Source: Gordionus sp. m RMFG-2023
Taxonomy: Eukaryota; Nematomorpha; Gordioida; Chordodea; Parachordodidae
NCBI RefSeq assembly: GCF_954871325.1
Contig: NC_088777.1
Span: 18,887,366-18,951,365, forward strand
Length of the DNA: 64,000 nucleotides
Reading direction: 5' to 3'
Under the pieces are notes generated by a model. That model was not told where the DNA came from, did not search any database, and saw only the letters and a list, made by a program, of their open reading frames with translations. The position numbers and the translations under genes were made by a program. This document shows positions 28,001 to 36,600 of this stretch, piece by piece; position 1 is the first letter of the stretch; every line of letters starts with the position of its first letter.

Positions 28001-29881
28001 GACCTTCTTGGGCTGGGCCGGGTATGGGTCTAATATTTTTCTAGCGGGTCTGGGTTTAAATCTAAAATTATTACATTTAAATTTAGATTATTAAAACAGT
28101 TGATTTAAATTTCAGTATTGTAAACAAAATGATTGCCTAAATATATTTAAATATTGTTTATTTTCATTAAATAAAAAAAATTAAATTTTTGTATATGGGC
28201 TTGGGTTGGGCTTAGGAAATTTTTGTGTAACTTATGGGCTTAGGCCGGACTTGAGAATTTTTTATAACATTAAAATATAGGCCTGGCCAGACTTTATAAT
28301 TATTTTTAACATTAAATCTGGGCTTGGGCTAAAAAAAAATTTTACTGCAGGCTGGGCTTGGTCAAAAAATTAAGGCCCATGAAGGTCTCTGCTTAACATC
28401 TGTTTTAATAAATTTGTACCATCAAATGCCACATTAGCTATTTTGACCGAATCTTATACGATAATTTAATTACTTCAATTCATAGTTTATTTTACTACCA
28501 ATAAACTTCTCAGCTTCAGGCATACGAAAATCTCATTTTACAAATTTTGACCTCATTGATACCATTTCTATTTCTTTTCTTATTTCATTTAATTTTTTTA
28601 CTCTAATTATAATTAAAATAATTTTTAAAAAAGTATTATTACATTTAGGGCTTAATAAAATTAATGAATTACTTTTACTTGATATAACATTATTTCATTA
28701 AAATGGAACTAATATTAGTGTTGCTAAACGGCTAACTCAATATTTTAGCCAGAAAAACATTTTCCAGGTCACGAGATTTCGTTTATAGATGTTCAAACCT
28801 TTGTGCCACCTATGAGCAAAATTTTAAGGCTTGCATAATATTTTTCCTAATAAATTATTGAGTTAGCCGTTTAACAACACTAAAAAATGCTATATTGAGA
28901 AAATGAACAATTTTTTAAATAGTCAATAAAAAGCAAGAACCCTAACCGTAATGATTATCAGTAGGGTTCAGATTATACTCAAAAAATAATAATATCGGTT
29001 TGGTTTGAACCTTTCACATATATGCATATTTGAATTGTGTAAAAATATTTTTCAAAAATAATATTGAGCTTATACAATTAAAATACTATTAAGATTCTCT
29101 TCTGTCAAAATATATTGTTAGGGAGGAAGAATAAATTTTAAGGGGATTTAATAATTTTCCGACCCTAACACTACTGTGATGATTATACAATATTTATAGT
29201 TATATTCCATTTACAATATTTTTTTTAAAAAAGTGGTCCTGGTTTTTTGAATTTGATTCGGTTCCAGGTTTAAACTAATATTTAAACAAATCCTTTAAAA
29301 CGAATAACACTTACTAGCATTTTTCTTATAGCCGTTTACTGAAATTTTAAAAGGAATTCAGGCTTCTATTTTAAACTCTAATTAAAATAAATAAAAGCTT
29401 ACAATAAAAACTTTTTTTTAACCTTACGTTCTATGAATTTTCTAATGTTTTTTTTAAAAAATCGATGTGAAGGCATTTGGTTGATGAGAGTGTTATATCG
29501 CAAAATCAAGATGATTGTTGTAACACAATTCAAGAAAATAATAGGGTCAGTGATTTTGACTTGATCAATAAATTAGTGTTTGATAGAATTGCAAATTATT
29601 GCCAAATAAATAAATCGATAACCAGAGGTAAAACATTTTATCAAGATGGTGTTCCAATAGGCCCAATCATGGATATCGGGACTAAAACAGTTCGTGAGAG
29701 TCCCTGCCGAGGCATGGATAGATTTAAAAACAGCAGTATATTTTTTCAGCGTTTGTTAGCCAAGTTCTCAGTTTTGGAAAAACATGGTCATACAAAAGAC
29801 TGTTGTCTCAACGAATTGCCAGTTAGTGAAAAGTGTGATAAGGTTGCTCATGAAGAGCACGATGATTTTAAATCAGCATAA
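6056..29881 (+). CDS. RRM-MYND-RGG-GW repeat protein (21-exon gene model)
   Basis: Inferred exons: 6056-6234, 6275-6323, 6366-6454, 6493-6726, 6770-6807, 6852-6889, 6931-7029, 7336-7435, 13735-13840, 15086-15272, 15525-15782, 16070-16456, 16990-17073, 17144-17227, 21612-21686, 21869-21946, 23722-23868, 23973-24029, 25096-25275, 27706-27872, 29473-29881. All have GT/AG borders and compatible phases; the total is 3045 bases, 1014 residues. Order: RRM (about 60-140), MYND finger (269-305), disordered Asn/Ser/Asp-rich stretch, RGG box (533-547), GW/WG repeats (about 589-680), acidic tail, C-terminal domain of unknown type. RRM plus MYND is the N-terminal order of Vreteno/TDRD1-type piRNA factors; no Tudor domain is visible. 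GW repeats suggest Argonaute or PIWI binding and the RGG box suggests RNA binding or arginine methylation. Function is inferred. The start is the first in-frame ATG; a further 5' exon cannot be excluded. Confidence 0.75.
7336..7435 (+). CDS. exon 8: first half of MYND finger
   Basis: This exon joins exon 7 in phase 0 and reads QPFNGYQNLARNN, then a proline-rich turn, then NNCFFCVKP, giving the first Cys-x2-Cys zinc pair (residues 269 and 272). It ends with the first base of an alanine codon before a GTAAAA donor. The second half of the finger is 6.3 kb downstream. A tempting 16-base micro-exon at 7217-7232 would put this exon out of frame and was left out. Confidence 0.75.
7999..8824. mobile_element. 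hAT-like MITE, family CAGAGACCTGC
   Basis: Inverted ends TAGAGACCTGCAGAGGTACC and GCAGGTCTCTG enclose GC-rich blocks of ggcccggcc separated by poly-A/T. The flanks ATATAAAC and ATATAAAT form an 8-bp target-site duplication with one mismatch, as expected for hAT. No coding sequence. A second MITE of another family is inserted inside (8285-8501). Confidence 0.75.
8285..8501. mobile_element. hAT-like MITE, family TAGTGTTG, nested copy
   Basis: About 217 bases with inverted ends around gttgttaaacggctcg and gagccgtttaacaacac. It is a member of the family whose best copy is at 35280-35501. It sits within the 7999-8824 element. Its target duplication is not recognisable, so it is old or its ends are altered. 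Confidence 0.7.
9006..9173. mobile_element. hAT-like MITE, family CAGAGACCTGC, short copy
   Basis: A 168-base element starting CAGGGACCGGCAGGCC and ending CTCTGCAGGTCTCTG. It is flanked by a perfect 8-bp target duplication GTTAAAAT on both sides, which fixes its borders. Non-coding. Confidence 0.85.
9318..10843. mobile_element. 1.5-kb palindromic hAT-like fold-back element
   Basis: The ends are TAGTGTTGTTAATCGGCTT and its complement-like right end TTTTTAACAACACTA. Flanks CTTTCATA and TTTTCTTA may be an 8-bp target duplication with two changes. Inside, each arm carries a tract of gacccaa/ttgggtc (about 9360-9480 and 10690-10820). Next come two to three direct repeats of a roughly 120-base unit containing gaaagtgacaattgtcataatcgtc, in opposite orientation in the two arms. 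The centre (9821-10063) has an 80-codon frame of uncertain meaning. The whole could fold into a hairpin. Confidence 0.75.
11158..11302. mobile_element. small inverted-repeat element, diverged MITE
   Basis: Ends CAGAGATTTGCAAG and CTTGCAAATCTCT form an inverted repeat of about 13 bases around a 145-base unit. It probably is a diverged relative of the CAGAGACCTGC family. No clear target duplication. Confidence 0.45.
13735..13840 (+). CDS. exon 9: second half of MYND finger
   Basis: Joined to exon 8, this gives Cys-x2-Cys, then KPALFTATCCNKAFYCSQSC, then DWSRHKRFC: the rest of a MYND finger (residues to 305). Against the usual pattern the ligands are C269, C272, C283, C289, C293, H301 and C305. 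The position of the third cysteine is Ala280, with a cysteine two residues later (C282) that may substitute. The Asp-Trp pair before the His-x3-Cys is typical. MYND fingers bind proline-rich peptides. The exon ends in an AGA|GTATT donor. Confidence 0.85.
13841..15085 (+). other. intron 9, with one MITE
   Basis: AT-rich intron of 1.2 kb. The only recognisable content is the MITE at 14437-14639. No exon with compatible phase and coding look was found. Confidence 0.6.
14437..14639. mobile_element. hAT-like MITE, family TAGTGTTG, one end trimmed
   Basis: It is bounded by a perfect 8-bp duplication GTTATATG (14429-14436 and 14640-14647). The right end is normal (TTTAGCAACACTA). The left end begins directly with GGCTGATTTTGAGACG, lacking the first 15 or so bases of the terminal repeat. 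Confidence 0.75.
15086..15782 (+). CDS. exons 10-11: disordered Asn-rich linker
   Basis: Exon 10 (15086-15272) completes a Glu codon from exon 9 and reads on in a frame rich in Asn, Ser and Phe. Exon 11 (15525-15782, 86 codons, phase 0 at both ends) is Asn/Asp/Lys/Glu-rich with scattered aromatic residues, including ADWPEYNNDD and TNEWDNGFE. No folded domain is seen. Isolated tryptophans in acidic, Asn/Ser-rich context resemble the start of the GW region downstream. The splice borders are CTTCTCAA|GTTT, ACAG|AATG and TTTGAG|GTAA. Confidence 0.75.
16070..16456 (+). CDS. exon 12: RGG box
   Basis: Exon of 129 codons, phase 0 at both ends. The central motif is GFRGRGRGRGGYNRGGG (residues about 532-548), an RGG/RG box as found in RNA-binding and germ-granule proteins. 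It is a usual substrate for arginine methylation and, once methylated, a Tudor-domain ligand. Around it are Asn-, Asp- and Gly-rich runs, ending DNGDGWATGFK, a first WG-like motif. A longer competing frame over the same bases (16125-16460) has no comparable composition and is a shadow. Confidence 0.85.
16990..17227 (+). CDS. exons 13-14: GW repeat units 1 and 2
   Basis: Two exons of exactly 84 bases each (16990-17073, 17144-17227), both phase 0, separated by a 70-base intron. Unit 1 reads ADANPWGSGSWGEVIK and unit 2 DDANPWGSGGWGENRK. The paired tryptophans in a Gly/Ser/acidic context are the signature of GW/WG Argonaute hooks (GW182, AGO-binding plant proteins). The equal length, phase and sequence show that they arose by exon duplication. 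Confidence 0.85.
17448..20498 (-). mobile_element. DNA transposon with ~0.55-kb TIRs and 4-bp TSD (Sola-like?)
   Basis: The ends GGGTCATTCCATGGCAAATC and ATATGGAATGACCC are the tips of inverted repeats about 0.5-0.6 kb long (17448-18000 and 19915-20498). The flanks are TAAA on both sides, a 4-bp target duplication. The interior codes on the minus strand for a protein with HFFATAHGKNACDGIGGTVKR (His-Gly-Lys...Gly-Ile-Gly-Gly...Lys-Arg) near 18610-18670, and INFVILSESLSHNTSAVHL near 18815-18870. A Cys-rich start (CDQCPC) lies near 19250. The interior is interrupted. I recognise this as a recurring transposon-borne protein in invertebrates. The 4-bp duplication would fit the Sola superfamily, but that assignment is not proven here. 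Confidence 0.8.
18560..19316 (-). pseudogene. transposase-like gene of the 4-bp-TSD element, decayed
   Basis: Reading right to left: an N-terminal Cys-rich part (19044-19316), which includes VMFKQWITVYRANLETIIKS, then the SESLSHNTSAVH segment and the AHGKNACDGIGG-x-KR segment. Several frame changes and stops separate them, so the copy is inactive. The same AHGK segment occurs in the second copy (35865-35935). Confidence 0.65.
20665..21433. repeat. inverted-repeat unit inside intron 14
   Basis: CCAAGCGCCACCTCTC near 20665 pairs with GAGAGGTAGCGCTTGG near 21418. The enclosed sequence includes a 21070-21215 fragment with caccttt-ctatggtacatc, matching the subrepeats of the palindrome at 9318-10843. 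It is probably a composite of broken non-autonomous elements. Confidence 0.5.
21612..21946 (+). CDS. exons 15-16: GW repeat unit 3 and DWGSD exon
   Basis: Exon 15 (21612-21686, 25 codons) is a third copy of the GW unit with NPLGSGGWGESKK; one of the two tryptophans has become leucine. Exon 16 (21869-21946, 26 codons) reads NVDSDWGSDAINKD and then becomes acidic. Both are phase 0. The unit is slightly shorter than the 28 codons of units 1 and 2. Confidence 0.8.
21947..23721 (+). other. intron 16, nothing recognised
   Basis: 1.8 kb of AT-rich sequence with long poly-A/T runs. No exon with acceptable borders and no transposon end was identified. A 73-codon open frame at 22315 has only AT-driven composition. 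Confidence 0.5.
23722..24029 (+). CDS. exons 17-18: acidic linker
   Basis: Exon 17 (23722-23868, 49 codons) contains DGLLGDITDTIPTSWTQEEL. Exon 18 (23973-24029, 19 codons) contains DQNEQSKWNNQDTP. Both are phase 0 with ACTAG|GTAA, TTAGAG|GTTC, TTTAAG|GAAA and ACTCTA|GTAA borders. They are acidic and Asn/Gln-rich, each with a lone tryptophan. No domain is recognised. Confidence 0.65.
24122..24284. mobile_element. MITE of TAGTGTTG family, abutting another end
   Basis: The right end reads CTGTTTAACATCACTA, immediately followed by TTAGTGTTGTTAAATAGTCG at 24285, the opening end of a second family member. The left border of the first and the right border of the second are not clear. Confidence 0.5.
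25096..25275 (+). CDS. exon 19: linker
   Basis: Sixty codons in phase 0 between TTTCAG|TTTG and GAAAAT|GTAAGA. It reads FDIIQFTHYFYKMTELEITF and continues Ser/Asn/Asp-rich. The donor is a strong GTAAGA. No domain is recognised. Confidence 0.65.
25746..25950. mobile_element. diverged MITE of TAGTGTTG family
   Basis: It carries the internal family text (agccgatttttaaaaacggct; gagcaaaat, aggcttgcataat in diverged form) and an end tttaacaatattag. It lies in the intron after exon 19. Target duplication not evident. Confidence 0.55.
26265..27268 (+). mobile_element. internally deleted hAT element with dimerisation exon
   Basis: Ends CAGAGTTGTTAAGAAGCGGA and AGGAGCAAACAACTCTG, with flanks ATAAAAAT and ATAAATAT as an 8-bp target duplication with one mismatch. 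Near the right end, 26981-27091 encodes SSAPMERLFSIAKQILGERH followed by a leucine-rich tail and a stop, the hAT C-terminal dimerisation domain. The catalytic core is missing, so this is a non-autonomous derivative about 1 kb long. It sits in the intron between exons 19 and 20. Confidence 0.85.
27706..27872 (+). CDS. exon 20: acidic linker
   Basis: Fifty-five codons plus two bases, from TTTAG|GAATCT to ACAGG|GTAACA. It reads ESPTSLVHIIEETFAQSNVH and continues acidic. Its split glycine codon is completed by exon 21, which supports the model. Confidence 0.65.
27997..28391. mobile_element. hAT-like MITE, family CAGAGACC, with perfect TSD
   Basis: Ends CAGAGACCTTCTTGGGCTGG and CCATGAAGGTCTCTG. 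The 8-bp duplication CTTAACAT flanks both sides exactly. The element is 395 bases, with GGC-rich blocks near both ends, and is non-coding. It lies in the intron between exons 20 and 21. Confidence 0.9.
28716..28882. mobile_element. hAT-like MITE, family TAGTGTTG
   Basis: Ends TAGTGTTGCTAAACGGCTAA and TTAGCCGTTTAACAACACTA. About 167 bases, with the family interior (acctttgtgccacctatgag). The terminal repeats are clear but the target duplication is not. Confidence 0.75.
29473..29881 (+). CDS. exon 21: C-terminal domain of unknown type
   Basis: The last exon, entered at GAAG|GCATTT and ending at a TAA stop. Residues 879-1014 include DFDLINKLVFDRIANYCQIN, a Gly-rich GKTFYQDGVPIGPIMDIG, and a mixed helix-like FFQRLLAKFSVLEK ending in a Cys/His-containing tail. 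It looks less disordered than the preceding exons and could be a small folded domain. I do not recognise it; it does not show the aromatic-cage pattern of a Tudor domain. Confidence 0.75.
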
Positions 29882-30347
29882 TTATCCTTTAATAAGTATG
29901 TATGTAAGTTTATCACTGAGATAAGGTTTAATCTATGATTATAGTAAATTTTATTTATCATATATACATGCTTTTTTGTATAAAATATATAGATTATTGG
30001 ATGATACACAAACTCAAGATTATCATGAATGTAAATCCAGTACAGGATGGGATTGAAATTTATGAATTTTTACAATATCAAAAATTGTTTTTTAAGTTGT
30101 ATTTTTTACGATGTTTAAATTGAATATCCTTTTTATTTTTATGTAAATTACATATTTTTTAAGAAATTTATGAATATTTTTTAAAATGATATTACCTGGT
30201 GTCATTTAAGTTTGCAATTAAAATCAAATTAAATAGATATATAAAATAACCTATAGTTTATAACATATTACCATGATATATTTTTATTTTAAAAAATTTA
30301 TATTGAATATAAATAAAGAGTATATTTTCTAATTTGTGTGTTAATCA
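29882..30347. other. 466-bp intergenic gap between convergent genes
   Basis: Stops of the plus-strand RRM-MYND gene and the minus-strand LYAR gene face each other. A minus-strand AATAAA (plus-strand TTTATT near 30284) lies about 60 bases past the LYAR stop and could be its polyadenylation signal. A plus-strand AATAAA near 30312 is possible for the other gene, in which case the 3' UTRs overlap. Confidence 0.45.
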
Positions 30348-30640
30348 CTAGATTCGACAAATTAAACCATCTTTAATGGTAAACAAAGGATTCTTCTTTA
30401 ATTTTTTGTTGATTTTCTTCATTATATCTTCTTTTGTCAATGCTTGTTTTATCTTTTCTGAATTTACCCATTTTGTATACTCTTTTATTATCTGAAAAAT
30501 ATGATATAAGATTTAAAATTAGTAAGAAAAAATAACCTTTTTATGAAATCTAACTAGAGGTAAAGTGGATTTGATTTTCATTAATGCTTCGAGCTTAGTA
30601 TCTAACATAGTATTCCAGTTGAATTCTGTTTGCACTTTAC
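30348..30640 (-). CDS. LYAR: LYAR exons 6-7: C-terminal LYAR box
   Basis: Exon 6 (30537-30640) completes a glycine codon and reads KVQTEFNWNTMLDTKLEALM. After a 45-base intron, exon 7 (30348-30491) reads IIKEYTKWVNSEKIKQALTK, then DIMKKINKKLKKNPLFTIKD and a TAG stop. The FNW start, two basic helices and the Asn-Lys-Lys...Lys-Asn-Pro-x-Phe motif are characteristic of the LYAR C-terminus. Confidence 0.9.
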
Positions 30641-33600
30641 CTTAAAAAATATAATTTTTTTAAAAAAATAGTTAATTATTACAAATAAATAATAATTGAT
30701 AGATTTCATACAAATTGAAAAGTAGAAAGTGGCAAAACCCAAAAATCAGGCCGATTTTTTTTAAAACTTGGTTTATATCAATAAAATATTGAATAAAAAC
30801 TTAGATTGTTGCAAAATTTAGTTTTTTAAAATCTAAATTAAACTTGTAATTATTATTTGCAATATTCTAAATTTAAAATATTGTTTAAATACTAAAGTCT
30901 GTTTTTCTTTAAACCAAAAAATAATCCGTTTTTAAAGATTAAAAGATAACATTACTTAAATGATAATTCGTTTGAAAGAGCAATAAGATTAGGTGTATTG
31001 ATTGACATATTTTTAATTATATTTTTATATGGTGCGAATTGAATGAGAACAAAGTATAAAAATGTTGTTTATCTATTTTGTACTCTCATAATAAGAGTGT
31101 TCTAAAACAACGAAGCATAACAAAAATTGCTAGGGTTAATGCTGGTTATCTGTTTTGAAGAAACTAGGACTATGACATAAATATATTTTTAAAAGCCTCA
31201 AAACTTTCGTAACTATAAAATTACTAGCTAATAACCCGTCAAGAATGATGAGGTTGAGGGGTAATTAGTTTGTATATATGGTACTAAATATGCTTTATAT
31301 TAAAATTTAGGAGAAAAAGAGATAAAATTGTTGCAATGTAACCTGTGAGCATTAAGGGTATAAGAAATATTAAAATTTAGGAGAAAAAGAGATAAAATTG
31401 TTGCAATGTAACCCGGTGAGCATTAAGGGTATAAGAAATATTAAAATTTAGGAGAAAAAGAGGTAAATATTGTTGCTATGTAACCCGTGAGCATTAAGGG
31501 TATTAGAAATATTTAAATTTGTGATAGAAATTATTTGGGTAAAATTAAAAATAGAAATTCTTCAAAATTTTTGAATTTTAAATATGGGCTAGACATTGGC
31601 CTCATAAATTTTCTTTTGCAGACACACCTAGGCCTGATCAAAAACCACGTCCCATGCAACTTTCCCAAAATTTTGACATTTATTTCTATTGTAATTTAAT
31701 AATGTATTTAATTTTATATTTAGAATAAAATTTAAATTTGTGAAAGAAATAATATTGAATAAAATTTAAAATAGAGATGCTTGGAAATTTTTTTGCAGAC
31801 CATCAAAAAACCAAATCCCATGCAACTTTCATAAAATTTTGCCATTTATTTCTATTGTAATTTAATAACAATGTCTTAAATTTAATTTTTATATTCCATT
31901 TATTTCTATTATAATTTAATAACAATATCTTAAATTTAATTTTATATTTAGAATAAAATTTAAATTTGTGATAGAAATCATATTGGGTAAAATTTAAAAT
32001 AGATATGCTTGAAAATTTTTTAATTTTAAATATAGACCAGTCATAGGCCTGAATTTTTTTTTCTCATACCTGGCCAACTCATAATAATTTTGTAATTTTT
32101 TCCCAAGCCTGGAGATAGGTAAATCTCTGAAAACCATATTGTTGGGAAAATTTTCTCAAGCTATATAAAAGTCATAATTCATTTAAAAATAAAATCAGAA
32201 TATAAAAGTTGCATGGGCTTGGTTTTTTAATCAGGCCTGGCGATTTCTGCAAAAAAAAATTTCAGGCCAATGTCTAGCCCATATTTAAAATAAAAAAATT
32301 TTCAAGCATTTATATTTTACACTTCTATCACAAATCTAAATTTTATTCTAAATATAAAATTAAATTTAAGAGATTTTATTAAATTACATTAAAAATAAAT
32401 GGCAAAATATTATGAAAGTTGCATGGAACTTGGTTTTTTGAACAGGCCTGGCTTGCAAAAAAAAAAATCATTCAGGATAATGTATAACCCATATTTAAAA
32501 TTCAGAAATCTTAAAGCATCTATTTTAAATTTTATCTAATATGATTTCCATCACAAATTTAAATTTTGATATTTCTAATACATGCTCACCGTATACATTG
32601 CAACAATTTTACCTCTTTCTTTCCTAAATTTTAATATTTATATAAAATTTATTAATAAAGTATATTTAGTACCATACACACAAACTAAATAATTACCCTT
32701 CAACCCCGTCAGCTAGTATGGTAATAAACTGCAGAATTTTAAAAATATCAGCTTTAATATATATATAATTTATATTTTAAATTTATATTCAAATTGGTGC
32801 ATGCTTAAAACATACGACTTTGAAACGCGAGGCTTGTGTTCGACTCTCGTTGAGAGCAAAAAATAACATTACACTATATAGTCTCCTTAAATTTTAAATA
32901 CATAGAAGATACGAAAACGATCATGTTTTGATTATGGAGATTATATATAAAAGATGAAGCAAGTCCAAAATCTGCCATTAAAATTTCGTAAATTTGATGC
33001 TACCATATTATTTCATGGATTTTGTAAGCATGATTTTTGTCAAGGAATTTAGTTTGCAATTTACAAATGAATCCTTAGTCAGTGGCAATATCTTCAATTA
33101 CTTATAAATAAACTGATACCAACACTCTCGAAAACATGAATGTTTCTAAAGAAGTCACCCTAATAATTGGTTTCTATTCTATATAAAATATAAGCTAGAA
33201 ATACGTATATTTGGTGGTTATCATAGTGGCGCCAATAGCATTCTAAGTGCTTAATCAATATATCTAAAATTTAAAGGAAAAAATATGCTAGTTTTATGGA
33301 AAAGATCGACTTAAAATTTACTCATGAAGGAGCAGAATTAAAAATGTTATAAAGAAAGGCAGAGAATATTAGAAGGTTAATTAGTAAAGCCCCTTCCCCA
33401 TTTCAAATGGAATATTTAGGTGGAAAGAGCTGCGTGAGACACTGAATCTATTCCTAAGGATTTATACAAAGCTATTTACCGAGAGGATCGAATAAATAAT
33501 ATATTTAGAAAAATCTTCTATCTATCTCATTCATCTCTGAACACATGAATAGCATAAAAATAGCGAAATATCCTGCTGTAGTTAACAAATTTTAAGAAAA

Positions 33601-36600
33601 ATATAATCAAGTCAGCTGTTGCTAATGGAGAAACCGATTGCATTCATGAAAATGGAGGTGGGGGAGTATTCTACAAATTGTTTTATTTTAATCGAAATGC
33701 TATATAACCTTATTTTTTTATAAAATTTTCATGTTTAATTAATTTCAATAAGTTAAATATATTTAAAATATTTCTAAATTTTATAAAATAATTATAAAAA
33801 ATTAAGGTGTTAGAAAGCTTCAAAGTTGGTATGGCGTATGCACCCAATGGTAAATTAGATTACAAGAATAATGTGAATAAGAAAACTTTTTAAAAAACCT
33901 ATGGCCTCAAGATTTGTAACTTTTTGGCTTTCATTCGATTCATTTATTGATTTTTCACCGTCATTACAATTACAGTTATTCTCAAATATGAAAATTTCTT
34001 CACCTCTATCGGACATTTTAAATTTTTTCTTGATTTCATTGCAATCACCATTACTATCGTGAATTTTTCCACTATTTGATTCCATCGTTTTTGATTTTTT
34101 CTTGATGAATCCATTGCAATGTATGTGCTTGTCGATATGGGTTACTTTGCTGTTTGTTTTGATATTTTTTAATTTTTTCTTAGTCCTGTTGCACTCCTCA
34201 TTAGCTTCGTAAATAATTTGAATTTCTTCGCTATTTACTTTGATTTTCTTGTTAATTCCATTGCATTCATCATTATCTTTGTGAAATAATAGGTTTTCAC
34301 TTATTCTCTCAATTTTTTCTGATTTTTTCCTTTTCTTGAATCCAGCGCAACCATTATTACCTTCAGGATTAATTTCGAATTCGTCAGTATTTGTTTCGAT
34401 ATTTTTCAATTTTTTCTTAATTGTCTTAATAGTCGCTTCTTGTTTTTCTTCAGAAAAATCTTCCTTAAGTTTTTGACCGTCTATAATCTTTTTTTCATTG
34501 TTGGGTTCATTCTGTGTATCTCCCTTTATTTGATAACAAAATAGTCAAAATAATAATTTATAATTTCAATAAGGAATGTTTAAAAACTTAAATTGGATAT
34601 GAATAAGTCATATCGTTCCAGATCATTTTAATATATATTTTAGGTTAATATAAATCAGAGACCTGTAAGCCTGGAATTTGTTTACTGACCGTGCAGTATA
34701 TGGTGAATTCTATATCAAATCAACCAAGGTTTCAACCCAACCCCTTTCAATTTTTCTTAAATTTTGTATAAAGGTAGTATGTACTATAACTAAGAAAAAA
34801 AATGAAATTTTATCTTCCAACACTGTTTACCTGCTAAGATATGGGCGTTTAAAGCGCGGAAAAATGGTACATTTTTGTCAAATGCACCTCATTTATTATA
34901 TCTCGAGAAATAATTATGTTAGAGAAATTATTTAAATTTTATTATATAGCTTATAATAGTTCTTTAATATGACATAAGAATAAATATAATGCAAAATTAA
35001 TATCGAAAATCGGATATAGCCATAGAAAAATAACGGTATTTTTTAAAAATATTTTTCCTGTTCACTACTTTATATTTGTACAAAATTCTAGACTGGGATG
35101 AACATGTCTCTAGGAGTTATGACTCTTTATATGGCTAAAATTGAACAAATTTAAAATAAATATCATATTTAAATTTAATGAATAGTTAGTTATGAAATAA
35201 TGTTTATTTTTAAATTATGTCTAAATGATAAGCCCTTACTTTTTTTAATCTTTAACAAAATTTTTGAGAGGTGGCTGAGTAGTGTTGATAAACGGCTCGA
35301 TTTGAGCCGATTTTTAAAAACGGCTAACTCAATATTTAAGCCAGAAAAATATTGCCTAAGCCTCGAGACTTCGCTAATAGATGTATAAACCTTTGTGCTA
35401 TCTAAGACCAAATCTTCAGTCTTGCATAAACTTTTTCTGGCTAAAATATTGAGTTAGCTGTTTTTAAAAATCGGCTCAAATTGAGCCGTTTAACAACACT
35501 ATGGCTGAGATAGTGGGCTTTGTATATTGTCTCGAAATTACTTGACAAAATAATTCCAAACATATTTATAACTTTATTTGCCTCAAGTTGCATAATTACA
35601 TATAATACAATCAAAATTTTATATTTAAAATATATCAAATATTAAATCATCCAAAGAATTTGAATAAAATTTGACGCCTAGGGAATAAAAGCATGAAATT
35701 TTTATGTTACAGAAATTCTCTTTGCTCCCAAAAACCTGCTTTCAATATGATTTTATATGTTAATATATTTATTATTGCTCACAAATATATAATTTACCAC
35801 ATAACATATATTTCTTGCATGGTTAAATAAATCCATTGTTGTCAATATGTGATGTCCAAATGGGAGTTGCAAGCTTGCTCAAGCTGCTAATCGTTTAGTA
35901 ATGCCCCGTAAACCGTAGCAGGGACTTTTACCATGTGCGGTTTCAAAAAATACTCAGCCTTTATCCCAAAATCACTTTCATGATTTTAGAAATTAATGAA
36001 TTTTTATATTTATATTGGGTTACTGCTCCATCTGAAAAAAAATAAATTTTTATCATATGTTTCTTTCAAGAATAGGATCAATTTTGTTTGAAATAAATAA
36101 AATGTACATTGTGTTATCCTAACAATCTGATATAACCACTAAATTTACATGTTTTATAATGTTGTCCTTAATAAATCGTAAAAGGGTGGATAATGGCCTG
36201 ATTATTGGTCCAATTAAATCCTTGTGCATGGTCCTGCACTACAAATGCAGTTTTCTGAAAATTCCGCAATAACTAAGAATTAGCCAACATTTAAATTGGA
36301 TATTAAAAAGTTTCAAATTAATGATTATCATGAAGCTATAAACAAATGAGGAATCAAATTGTTTAAATTTTCAATTAAGTAATCTATAAATTCGTCGACT
36401 GATTTTATTAGTGTTTCGAAAGTAGTTCGATCAACTGATATCCATTGTTTGAATATTATATAATCTATTGAATTCGTGTCAAATAATATATTAAGTCTTT
36501 CTTTTATTTTTGAAGATATGAGGCAAAATTTATTGTTGAATTTTAATTATGTTAGATTTTTTTATGCTAAATAAAATAAATTATTTTGTCAAGTAATTTC

